Assembly: GCF_003201935.1 (NCBI RefSeq)
Contig: NZ_QJJL01000002.1
Location: forward strand, 310,001 to 374,000
Direction of reading: 5' to 3'
Source: Loktanella sp. PT4BL
GTDB lineage: Bacteria; Pseudomonadota; Alphaproteobacteria; Rhodobacterales; Rhodobacteraceae
DNA: 64,000 bases
How positions within the stretch are numbered: the stretch's first letter is position 1; each line of letters starts with the position of its first letter. Under the pieces are notes generated by a model, which did no database searches, was not told the origin of the DNA, and was given only the letters and a program-made list of their open reading frames with translations. The position numbers were made by a program, and so were the translations under genes. Positions 8,488-15,675 of this stretch are shown one piece after another.

Positions 8488-8724
8488 ATGGCACGCACCG
8501 CCAGTTACCCCGTTAAACTACGCCGCGATCATATCGCCCTCTACTGTGAACAGAACCACCCGTGTACCTTCAAACAGGTATTACAATTCGCCCAAGAGAA
8601 GCCATTGCCAGCAATGCCTGATGCGCTCTCAAAGCAAATCCATACAGTACGCAGTGACCTACACAAACTTAGGCAGGACGGATCAATCAAACCTGAGTGG
8701 CTAATTGTGAAGAACGATTGGTGA
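8488..8724 (+). CDS. Small DNA-binding-like protein, 78 aa
   Basis: Begins MARTASYPVKLRRDHIALYC; basic, with helices FKQVLQFAQEK and IHTVRSDLHKLRQDGSIKP followed by a short strand pair (EWLIV). The overall shape resembles a winged-helix fold: helix, helix, recognition helix, wing. This could be the repressor or excisionase of the element, but no family match is recalled. ATG 8488 follows AAAGGAACATAAAA. It lies 42 nt after the DUF3102-like gene and just before the paired palindromes at 8770-8827. Confidence 0.5.
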   Translation: MARTASYPVKLRRDHIALYCEQNHPCTFKQVLQFAQEKPLPAMPDALSKQIHTVRSDLHKLRQDGSIKPEWLIVKNDW

Positions 8725-8769
8725 GCAAACGTAAGAACCTCACGTCGGCGTGACATTTCAAAGAACCCA

Positions 8770-8827
8770 GGTAGAATTCTCCCTAGGTAAAATACCCACG
8801 ACAAAGAGCAATAGGGAGAATTCTCCC
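8770..8827. promoter_or_regulatory. Paired operator-like palindromes
   Basis: GGTAGAATTCTCCC (8770-8783) and the perfect palindrome GGGAGAATTCTCCC (8814-8827) lie 44 bp apart start to start, about four helical turns. They are in gene-free DNA upstream of the leader-peptide/sigma-like/helicase cluster. The arrangement suits a dimeric repressor that loops or binds cooperatively; the 78-aa protein just upstream is a candidate binder. Confidence 0.5.
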
Positions 8828-8982
8828 GATAGCTTCAAATAAGCCCATAGAGAGCCGTTAACACTCCCAGGCTACCCATATAACCAAAATACAGAGATGG
8901 GCCTATAAGGGGCCTCACAGCGCCTCTACGGGGCATCTGGGGGCCTCCCTATGCCTCCTTTAACCTACAGGAAGAGAAAAAC

Positions 8983-9054
8983 ATGACGATATTTATCACA
9001 ACCCCAATCTTAGTCGCAATGGTCCAAATCTATGCAGGTTGGGAAATTCTATGA
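8983..9054 (+). CDS. 23-aa hydrophobic leader peptide
   Basis: ATG 8983, preceded by AGGAAGAG, encodes MTIFITTPILVAMVQIYAGW-EIL, a single predicted membrane-spanning peptide. Its TGA overlaps the ATG of the sigma-like gene by ATGA (9051-9054). The strong ribosome site belongs to this ORF rather than to the next, so it probably governs translation of the downstream gene. It could also be a short membrane toxin or a leader peptide. Confidence 0.5.
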   Translation: MTIFITTPILVAMVQIYAGWEIL

Positions 9055-9671
9055 GGGACTTTAGAAGCGAGCGCTTCGCCCTCTATAGTGATGTTAAACC
9101 ACGGCAAGACCAATTCGTAACCCAATACTACAAAGTCCTAAACAGTACGATCTATTCCAATCTTGGTAGGTATCACGGTCCTGATAAGGAAGAATTGGCC
9201 GCTCAGGTTTGGATTCTCCTAGTCGAGAAAATAACTGAGAAGGCGTACATCGACGAAGGTTGGCAAGGTGACATTGATTGCTTGAGACAGGCAAAGACCA
9301 AGATCAGCTACCTAGCCCTAGATGTGATGCGCAAGACTATCGCAGAGCAACAGGTAGTCACCGAAAGCTACGATAAACTCATTAGCGACCAAGATGAAGG
9401 TCTAAGCCTGCCGTCAGGGTTCTTTGAGGCTACCACTAATGAAGAAGACCTAAACCCTGAGCGGATACTACAGCGTAAGCAGTTGGCCCAAGCGATCAGG
9501 TCTTTTGCCACCAGTGAGTATGAAAATGCGATCTTAGATTGGGTCATGGGTGAGTGTATGGCCAAGCATATTATCGCTGAGTTCTCCGTAGGTAAAAACA
9601 ACCTCACCAAAGACAGAAACGAACTCCTAGCCAAGATCAGGTCAGAACTCATTTTTGAGGATTATATTTGA
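9051..9671 (+). CDS. Sigma-70-like (ECF-like) factor, tentative
   Basis: A 206-residue protein with a two-part layout like small sigma factors. Residues 25-95 (VTQYYKVLNSTIYSNLGRY, DKEELAAQVWILLVEKI, LALDVMRKTIAEQ) resemble region 2. After an acidic linker, residues 145-200 (EYENAILDWVMGECMAKHII then FSVGKNNLTKDRNELLAKIR) resemble the region 4 HTH. If correct, the island would redirect RNA polymerase to its own promoters. The match is by pattern only, and an alternative is a phage-type transcription regulator. ATG 9051 was chosen because it is coupled to the leader peptide; a TTG four codons upstream also opens the frame. It is followed 1 nt later by the helicase gene. Confidence 0.4.
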   Translation: MRDFRSERFALYSDVKPRQDQFVTQYYKVLNSTIYSNLGRYHGPDKEELAAQVWILLVEKITEKAYIDEGWQGDIDCLRQAKTKISYLALDVMRKTIAEQQVVTESYDKLISDQDEGLSLPSGFFEATTNEEDLNPERILQRKQLAQAIRSFATSEYENAILDWVMGECMAKHIIAEFSVGKNNLTKDRNELLAKIRSELIFEDYI

Positions 9672-9672
9672 G

Positions 9673-11412
9673 ATGCATACCAGTAAAGTAACAGAAGAAA
9701 CCAAAGCTAAAGTTGCTACCCTACTTAACAAGGTTGTAGCTACAGACCAGAATGGGACTTGGTTCTTTCGGTCGGACACAGGCACAGGTAAGACGACTGG
9801 TTTCATTGAAGCTGTAGAGAACTACGGTCTGGATGTAGCTATCGCTGTGCCTACCACTGAGGATGTGGATAACGTCTACAAAGCCTTTATTGATATGGGC
9901 CACCCTGCCGTTATGAAATGGTATGTGGGTAGCGGTACAGTCAAAGAGGACGCCAAGTTTAGTAAGGTTGTGATCGGTACACATAAGTGGCTCTTGGGCG
10001 ATGCTAACCCTACAGGCCACACAGGTAAGAACCGTCTACTGATTATTGATGAAGTCCCAAACGATATTACTGCGATTGATCTTAAAGGTTCGGATGTAAT
10101 ACGCGCTAGGGAGGTAGCAGAAGCCTACAATCTTAAGTCTGTAGGTAGCTTCCTAAAGCTAGAGGATTGGGTGCAGGATCAACTAGCCTCTGATGATGTA
10201 CGCCCTTCTTATGAAAAGATGGAATACCGCCCCAGCAAGAGCAGTACTTCCCTAGCTGATGTAGAGAAAGAAATTCTCAAGAAGGTAGACCGAGAGGAAG
10301 ACAAGAAGGCTATCAGAAAGGTAACTACACTACTTGAGGCGGCTAAAGATGGTCGTGCTTACAAGTGTAAGGTTCGTAATACCTCTACAGGTGGCTTTCA
10401 GGTACTATTTGCCTGCTTCAAGTTTTGTAATCAGTGGTTCGATAAGCAGGTTATCTTTAGTGCCACATCTCACTTGGACGGGTTCCAATTCCATAAGGAC
10501 AAAGACAGGCTATTGGACGTTGACGGTGTTCTGGTAGATTATAGCAACCTAAAGTTCACTCATGTCCCTTGGCCTAAGTTGGATAAGTACATCCCTAAGA
10601 TCGTCGGTAATCGGGCTATGCGTCAGCTTGCTACAGACCACATCAAGAGCATGTTTGACCTAGGTTCTGGTACTACTCTTGTGGTCGTTCCTAAACTAAT
10701 CAAGACCGATGTAGCCTACAGCCTGAATGCTTCACAAGAGGACGGTCAGGGCGCACATGAGGGTATGTTCCAAGGTCGTAAGGTGTATGTCACCAATTGG
10801 GGCAGAGACGTCGGTAGTAACGCTTACAGGGAGTGTGAGACAGTCATACTCTGGTCTAATCTGTATAAACCTAAGCACACCACTTTCTCAGAACTCTTAG
10901 CTAGGAATGAAGAGCGGGTTAATGACCACAACCTAAGTGAAGTTGAAGGTGGTAGGTTCACAGGTAGACCTAAGGGGCTACAACAAGGCCAACTCCTAGC
11001 TGGTATTAAACAGATGGGCTGTAGGGGGACTGCACGTAACGTAGACGACAATGGTATCTGCGCACCTATGCACCTTATCATGTCTTGGGATGGTCTTGAG
11101 GAAGCACAGCTAAAGGGCATCTTTCCTAATCTGCAATACAGGACACACACACCTACAGAAGACCGCCTCAAGCCTAGGGTGACTAGCAAACAACCAGTCC
11201 CTCAGAAGGTCCTACATACCCTCAAAGAAAAGTATCACGACAGGGTAGAAGTAAGTCTACAGGAAGTCTGCACATGGATTCCTAACGCCAAGAAGCACAC
11301 CAAGAAGTTTGCCGAATGTAACGATATGTTCAAAATGCATGGGTGGGAGTTCATACCGACAGTAAAGGGCCGATATGGTGAACCTGCCAAGTTTGTAGGT
11401 AAGGGGTTCTAA
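9673..11412 (+). CDS. DEAD-like SF2 helicase / origin-binding-type ATPase, 579 aa
   Basis: Walker A SDTGTGKTT lies at about residues 34-42, the DEAD-box equivalent IIDEVP at 125-129, the motif III-like VIFSATSHLDG near 260, and a motif VI-like QMGCRGTAR about residue 450. The order is that of a superfamily 2 helicase. The C-terminal 100 residues (PVPQKVLHTLKEKYHDRVEV onward) are basic and may bind DNA. There is no primase or nuclease motif. It starts 1 nt after the sigma-like gene stop, with TGAGGA just upstream. As the only ATPase of the island it is the best candidate for initiating or driving its replication. It carries the palindrome TGTAGCTACA at 9735-9744 inside the coding sequence. Confidence 0.7.
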   Translation: MHTSKVTEETKAKVATLLNKVVATDQNGTWFFRSDTGTGKTTGFIEAVENYGLDVAIAVPTTEDVDNVYKAFIDMGHPAVMKWYVGSGTVKEDAKFSKVVIGTHKWLLGDANPTGHTGKNRLLIIDEVPNDITAIDLKGSDVIRAREVAEAYNLKSVGSFLKLEDWVQDQLASDDVRPSYEKMEYRPSKSSTSLADVEKEILKKVDREEDKKAIRKVTTLLEAAKDGRAYKCKVRNTSTGGFQVLFACFKFCNQWFDKQVIFSATSHLDGFQFHKDKDRLLDVDGVLVDYSNLKFTHVPWPKLDKYIPKIVGNRAMRQLATDHIKSMFDLGSGTTLVVVPKLIKTDVAYSLNASQEDGQGAHEGMFQGRKVYVTNWGRDVGSNAYRECETVILWSNLYKPKHTTFSELLARNEERVNDHNLSEVEGGRFTGRPKGLQQGQLLAGIKQMGCRGTARNVDDNGICAPMHLIMSWDGLEEAQLKGIFPNLQYRTHTPTEDRLKPRVTSKQPVPQKVLHTLKEKYHDRVEVSLQEVCTWIPNAKKHTKKFAECNDMFKMHGWEFIPTVKGRYGEPAKFVGKGF

Positions 11413-11826
11413 ACTCTTAGGGGTATTTCAATAAGTGGCAACTTATGGGTTGGCGATAGCCAGCTATCTAGGGGCTGGTCTTAAGTGACTGGTCCCTTTC
11501 TTTTTGACTAGAACATTATGAGAACATAGCTGTACTATTGCGTCATGCGGGATTGGGTAGAGCGCAGTAAAAAGAATGCCCCCCAAGCATTACACTAGGG
11601 GGGCATCACCTGAGGCAGGTACCGAAATTGGAGCAACGGCGAGTGCAGCATTGCGAGACGCACTCTAAAAAGCGAAGTATCTAACGTTTTTATTTTCTAT
11701 CGGATGATCAGATTCCACAAATTATCTTGCAAATATCAGCGGGGAATACAGTCAAATCTGCCCTCAAGATGTCCACTATCGTTGGTGGACACTTTCGACA
11801 CACTCTATGACATTCAGGGTGAAAGC
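11413..11826. other. Intergenic region after the helicase
   Basis: 414 bp with no convincing ORF. It holds a strong hairpin (11576-11606) and, further right, the inverted repeat TGTCCACTA/TGGTGGACA (11770-11778 / 11783-11791, one mismatch). The latter lies 36 nt before the zinc-ribbon gene and is a possible operator. Confidence 0.5.
11576..11606 (+). terminator. Strong hairpin downstream of the helicase cluster
   Basis: ATGCCCCCC (11576-11584) pairs perfectly with GGGGGGCAT (11598-11606) across a 13-nt loop. There is no T-run on the plus strand, so it may be a transcript-end stabiliser or a weak bidirectional terminator. Confidence 0.5.
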
Positions 11827-12033
11827 ATGACAAAGCTATCCGTTATAACAGGGCATAAGATTTACCTTCTCTGCCACTGTGGTCACCAAGCCAGCTTGCC
11901 TGTGTCTGACCTCTTGGAACGCCTACCAGACACCACAACGGTCGATCAAGTCACCAGAGCAGCCAAGTGCAAAGCATGTGGTCAGAAGGGCAATGTCAAA
12001 GCTATGCGGATCGTGTTTGCTACGCCTATCTAG
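11827..12033 (+). CDS. Zinc-ribbon small protein, 68 aa
   Basis: Starts MTKLSVITGHKIYLLCHCGH and has the pairs CHC near residue 16 and CKAC near residue 49, with a helical insert (SDLLERLPDTTTVDQVTRAA) between them. This is a compact zinc-ribbon layout. ATG 11827 has GGGTGAAAG upstream; an open frame upstream of it lacks coding character. Last gene before the right end, transcribed toward attR. Such end-proximal zinc-ribbon proteins are common in mobile elements, but the function is unknown. Confidence 0.55.
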   Translation: MTKLSVITGHKIYLLCHCGHQASLPVSDLLERLPDTTTVDQVTRAAKCKACGQKGNVKAMRIVFATPI

Positions 12034-12077
12034 ATGCCATGGGGACGTTTCTTTTGACCTACGCAACTTCGGCAAAT

Positions 12078-12109
12078 GGAACCTAAATTGGAACCTAAGC
12101 TGGACCCTA
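12078..12109 (+). promoter_or_regulatory. Candidate right arm-type integrase sites (GGAACCTA x2, GGACCCTA)
   Basis: Three octamers step by 12 bp at 12078, 12090 and 12102 and end 50 bp before the attR core. The first two are identical to the pair beside attL. They are read as integrase or excisionase arm sites by analogy with lambda-type elements. Confidence 0.6.
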
Positions 12110-12159
12110 TGCAGTTTGTAAAGTATTGATATTGCTAATTATTTATAAGATTTGTAGAG

Positions 12160-12176
12160 TCCCTGTCTCTCCGCCA
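12160..12176 (+). repeat. attR core of island 1
   Basis: Second copy of the 17-bp tRNA-Ser 3' end. No tRNA body lies upstream of it, as expected for the distal junction of an element inserted into a tRNA gene. The DNA beyond it returns to GC-rich host-like or older-island sequence. Confidence 0.92.
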
Positions 12177-12319
12177 TTTTGGGCTCCACGCGACCCTTCC
12201 CAACACACTGATAGTAGGGCGAAAATCGGCGCTTGCGCGCTGATGGCGGTGTTTGGTCCGCTTGATTTTCTGCACATTTTGCACCGCAATTTGCTGCACA
12301 AACGGGGGATTTCTCCGCC

Positions 12320-13588
12320 ATGAGCATCGCGAAACGAGGCCGCCTTTACCACCTCCGCCGCCGCGTCCCGCGCCGGTACCGGTGGATCGAGCGGCGCGAA
12401 ACCGTCTGGATCAGCCTGCATACCGACTCGGAGATGATCGCGCGCAGCAAGGTGGATCGCGCGTGGTCCCAGATGATTGAGGCTTGGGAGGCCCGTCTGG
12501 CCGGGAATAGCGCGGACGCGTAAGCGCGCTACGAAGCCGCGCGTGATTTGGCGCGGGCGCGAGGCTTTCGCTATCTGGACGCGGGGGCCGTCGCCAAGCT
12601 GTCCGTGGAGTACGTGGTCGAGCGCGTCGAGGCGATCCCGGCCCCTGCCAACCAGCCCGATGCCATCGAGGCCGTCTCTCTTCTCGGCACCGTTCCTGAC
12701 CCCCGGATCTCGGTCACCAAGGCACTGGAGCTCTATTGGGGCCTGGCCAAGGAAAAGACCCTCGGCAAGAGCGAAGAACAGCTGCGCCGCTGGGAAGCGC
12801 CCCGCAAGAAGGCGGTGAAGAACTTCTTCGCGGTCGTCGGCAACAAGGAGATCGCCAACATCACCCGCGACGACATGCTCGACTTCCGCCAGCACTGGCT
12901 CGACCGGATCGAAGCGGGAGAGGTCACCGCGAACTCCGCCAATAAGTATCTGATCCACCTGGGCGACGTGTTGAAGACCGTGAACACGATGAAGCGTCTG
13001 GGCCTGGCGCTGCCGTTGGGCGAGTTGTCCTTCAAGGAGGGCGAGAAGCAGACGCGCCCGCCCTTCGGCGACGACTGGATCAGGACGCGCCTGCTCGCCC
13101 CAGGCGCGCTGGACGGGTTGAACGGTCAGGCCCGCGCCCTGCTGCTCGGGATGATCAACACGGGCTACCGGCCCTCCGAAGGTGCAGCGCTCACGGCGGA
13201 GACGATCCGGCTCAATGGTGACGTGCCACACATCTCGATCGAACCCGAGGGGCGGCAATTGAAGTCGCACTATGCCCGCCGCATGATCCCGCTCACCGGC
13301 GTCTCCCTCGAGGCTTTCAAGCAGTACCCTCAAGGATTCCCGCGTTACCGCAACCGTGCCACCCTCAGCGCGGTCGTGAACAAGTTTCTCCGCGCCAATG
13401 GCCTGCTCGAGACGCCGCGCCACTCGATGTATTCCCTGAGCCATTCCTTCGAGGACCGGATGCTCGCCGCCGGGATCGACGACCGTATTCGCCGCGACCT
13501 CTTCGGTCACCGGCTCGACCGCGAACGATACGGCAAGGGCGCATCGCTGGAACACGTCGCAGAACTTGTTGCCCGCATCGCTTTCTGA
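12320..13588 (+). pseudogene. Tyrosine integrase pseudogene of an older element at the same tRNA
   Basis: A Rhodobacterales-type integrase beginning MSIAKRGRLYHLRRRVPRRY. The frame is interrupted by an in-frame TAA at 12521-12523, after LAGNSADA, and resumes in the same frame (RYEAARDLARARGFRYLDAG) to 13588. The catalytic Arg I is present (TGYRPSEGAA), and the C-terminal DLFGHRLDRERYGKG with Tyr is intact. The second Arg of the His-x-x-Arg box has become Ser (YSLSHSFEDRML, AGC for an expected CGC). Both changes argue for an inactive relic. It is GC-rich like the host and unlike island 1, and it sits directly after attR. It therefore marks an earlier insertion at tRNA-Ser(CGA), later displaced by island 1. 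Confidence 0.85.
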
Positions 13589-13803
13589 GCCAGCAGCGCC
13601 CGCGCCCGGCGCTGCGCCTCCGACAGCCGCTTCTCTTTCTTCACGGCCGCGGCCAGCTCTGTCTCCAACCGCTCGAAGATCGGCGCGAAGGCCGGGTCAA
13701 CGGAAACCAGCGCAGCCACCTTCAGAAGCGCCGCCTCTATCCGTGCAGTATCGACCGGCTGCGCCGGTTCGGTGCGTGTTGCTGATGGGCGTGACGGTGC
13801 CAT
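13507..13803 (-). CDS. Small helical protein convergent with the integrase relic
   Basis: A 98-residue frame (MAPSRPSATRTEPAQPVDTA) with a helical middle (RIEAALLKVAALVSVDPAFA, then ELAAAVKKEKRLSEAQRRAR). The C-terminal 27 codons overlap the end of the integrase relic on the other strand. From memory, similar short proteins accompany such integrases in Rhodobacterales. No clear ribosome site is seen, and the end is low complexity (SSATCSSDAP). It may be a remnant. Confidence 0.4.
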   Translation of the reverse strand: MAPSRPSATRTEPAQPVDTARIEAALLKVAALVSVDPAFAPIFERLETELAAAVKKEKRLSEAQRRARALLAQKAMRATSSATCSSDAPLPYRSRSSR

Positions 13804-14700
13804 GTCGAGCAGCATGAGGCGGCGCGTGCGTCATGTGCAGAGTAAGCGAACGCGCTGCGCAAAGCGGCCTGTCAGAGCGTGCAAATCGGATGGGGAGCCT
13901 TCCAAACGCGCGGCTCAAATCGAAGCACCGAAGTGAGCATCTTGGCGGTCGCGCCCGGCCCCCGACTCATGCGTCTGAGAGCGTCGTCCGAGCCTGCATT
14001 CTTGGGGCTTTGAACGCCGCCAAGAGCTGATTTCGGAGGGCAGCGGAAGACAACAGGAAGAAGGGCTAGATAAAAGCGCCTGCCACGAATGCCGCAAGTC
14101 ACTGACGTGACTACCGTTTTCGCGTGCATGCAAATCGGTCGTGTGCAGGTTTCCTGCAATTTCGCAGTGTTTTCAGACCGCTGGTATGCACAATGAGGAA
14201 ACCTGCTCTTGGCAGCTACTCCGTAGACGAGGCGACGAGTCCGAGCATCGAGCATCGAGCATCGAGCATCGAGCATCGAGCATCGAGCATCGAGCATCGA
14301 GCATCGAGCATCGAGCATCGAGCATCGAGCATCGAGCGTCGAGCGATGGTATCTCGCGCCCAACAATGGGAGCGCAAGATAAAAGAGGTGCGGCAACACG
14401 TGCCTAGGTGTCTGATATTGATGAACAAATCGCATGGCAACCCTCCAACCCTTGCCGCTCAAGGGCACCCAAATATCTGATTTTGCGTTGAATTTGACGC
14501 CGCAAAAAGCGCCCATGGGGAATGTGCTGCTGAATTATTGCCTCAAAGTCAGTGCGTTACCTGTATTGTCGCCGCATCACGTAAAGGGGTGCGGCTGAAT
14601 AAAGTCCGTCACCACAACCGGTTGCCTGCCGAATGCGGCAACCCTTTTATCTCGCGCTCCATTGATGCGCTGCTTTCAGGCCATGTCTCGTCAAAACAAT
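13804..14700. other. Gene-free scar between the old integrase and the DUF3883 gene
   Basis: About 900 bp without a supported gene. Frames that cross it are driven by the heptamer repeat at 14242-14346. I searched by eye for another copy of the tRNA-Ser 3' end that would mark the distal junction of the older element and found none. This suggests deletion or divergence of that end. Confidence 0.5.
14242..14346 (+). repeat. Heptamer tandem repeat (CGAGCAT), 15 units
   Basis: Thirteen perfect tandem copies of CGAGCAT (14242-14332) are followed by two variants, CGAGCGT and CGAGCGA. A period of 7 reads in a shifting frame, giving spurious repetitive ORFs on both strands. It lies in gene-free DNA and is a likely length-variable locus by slippage. 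Confidence 0.95.
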
Positions 14701-15537
14701 TCAGTGAAAGCTAGCTTGAAAGCTGGTCGCCGTGAGCGACACATGTGCATCAAGCGGCGGGCGCAACTCGAAAGCCTTGGGCGTCCGCGCGAAGTTCCAT
14801 AGGCGGAACAAGCACCATTCCTCGCGCCGTTCTTCTGCTACGGCCAACTCGTTGCGCGAGATATGGAACGGTGTGCGTTCCCACCCGTTTGTGGTCTTCA
14901 CCTCGATGAGACGCTGCCGTCCGTCTGCATCGAAACTGGCAATATCATAGCCCGCGCCATCCCCGTCTTCTTCGGAAACCCATCGGATTTTCTGCGCCAA
15001 GTCCTCCCGGCCCGCTGCAGTCAGAGTGTCGTGCTCGTGTTTCAAGACGCGCTTTTCTCCAGCCTTGCCAAGGGCGCGGTTGCGTTCATCCCGCGCGGCC
15101 ACGTCGAACTTTCGGGCGATGTGGAGCATCTGCTCAAGCTCGTCCGGCGGCGGTTGGTTGGTCAAGGTCGGTGCAGGCCCGACCCAGATTTGCGCCGTCT
15201 CGGCCATGCCTTCCATCAGCCGGGAAGAAAGGGTGCGCTGCGTCCAGCCGGGGTTCATCGCCAACCATCGTGCGACGGCGTCGACCAAGCTGGTCTGGAA
15301 GTTGAACGCCGGTTTGTACCCGGTGATCCAGACCTCACCGAGACCCTTGAGCACAGCGCTGATGTTCTGATGTTTGAACTCGACCGACCCGTCGGAGCGG
15401 TCGTTAAGGCGCGGTAGAAGCTGCCGCCGATGCTCGGCCTTGTTGTAGGGACGGCCCGCCACATCGTCAGCCAGCATCGCGAAGTAATCCGCGACGATCA
15501 GGTCATTTTCAGCATCTGTCCACGCTTGGCTCGACAT
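14701..15537 (-). CDS. DUF3883 domain protein, PD-(D/E)XK-like nuclease fold
   Basis: A 278-residue protein. The N-terminal half (WTDAENDLIVADYFAMLADD, then DGSVEFKHQNISAVLKGLG) resembles a domain found ahead of DUF3883 in restriction-type proteins. The C-terminal half is DUF3883: GKAGEKRVL with Glu161, GYDIASFDADG with Asp198, and the catalytic-type IEVKTT with Glu212-x-Lys214. That spacing is typical of PD-(D/E)XK nucleases. The domain is associated with restriction and other anti-phage loci, but here it stands without a methylase or helicase. It could be an orphan nuclease or the remnant of a defence system beside the tRNA-Ser hotspot. Start ATG 15537; no strong ribosome site noted. Confidence 0.7.
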   Translation of the reverse strand: MSSQAWTDAENDLIVADYFAMLADDVAGRPYNKAEHRRQLLPRLNDRSDGSVEFKHQNISAVLKGLGEVWITGYKPAFNFQTSLVDAVARWLAMNPGWTQRTLSSRLMEGMAETAQIWVGPAPTLTNQPPPDELEQMLHIARKFDVAARDERNRALGKAGEKRVLKHEHDTLTAAGREDLAQKIRWVSEEDGDGAGYDIASFDADGRQRLIEVKTTNGWERTPFHISRNELAVAEERREEWCLFRLWNFARTPKAFELRPPLDAHVSLTATSFQASFH

Positions 15538-15675
15538 TGCGCCAGGCTAGGGGAAGGTTCGGAGTTTGTCACGAAAGCACGGGTTGCGGACTTTCGGCGT
15601 GGTCCGCGTCAAAGTCCGCAACGCGGGACCAAGTTGCCATTCGCTGCATCCGCGCCAATATCCGCTTTTACACTT

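Larger units (their letters stand above)
1241..12176. mobile_element. Island 1: 10.9 kb integrative element in tRNA-Ser(CGA)
   Basis: Boundaries are defined by the 17-bp direct repeat TCCCTGTCTCTCCGCCA at 1241-1257 and 12160-12176. Inside lie a tyrosine integrase beside the left end, a serine resolvase with candidate res repeats, an iteron-like block, small coupled ORFs, a sigma-like protein and a helicase. Composition differs sharply from the flanks: lower GC, heavy use of CTA, GTA and AGG codons, and abundant CTAG. I see no conjugation, capsid or terminase genes, so it is best called an integrative mobilisable or satellite-like element of unknown type. The extent is seen directly in sequence; the mechanism is inferred from family knowledge of tRNA-targeting integrases. 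Confidence 0.9.

Noticed and set aside
2890-9744. GTAGCTAC palindromes as dedicated regulator sites
   Set aside because: Most copies lie in coding sequence in the same frame (Val-Ala-Thr from preferred GTA and GCT codons), so codon bias explains them. Kept only as a composition note.
1241-12176. Island 1 as an integrative conjugative element
   Set aside because: No relaxase, coupling protein or type IV secretion genes are present.
12143-13555. Long minus-strand open frame of 470 codons
   Set aside because: It is the complement of the GC-rich integrase relic and runs through attR; no domain or ribosome site supports it.
14242-14346. CRISPR array
   Set aside because: Units are 7 bp and contiguous with no spacers; no cas genes in the window.
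14124-14516. Repetitive ORFs on both strands over the heptamer array
   Set aside because: A period-7 repeat reads open in several frames; the resulting low-complexity peptides are artefacts.
13589-15600. Distal att site of the older integrated element
   Set aside because: No second copy of the tRNA-Ser 3' end was found by eye beyond the integrase relic.
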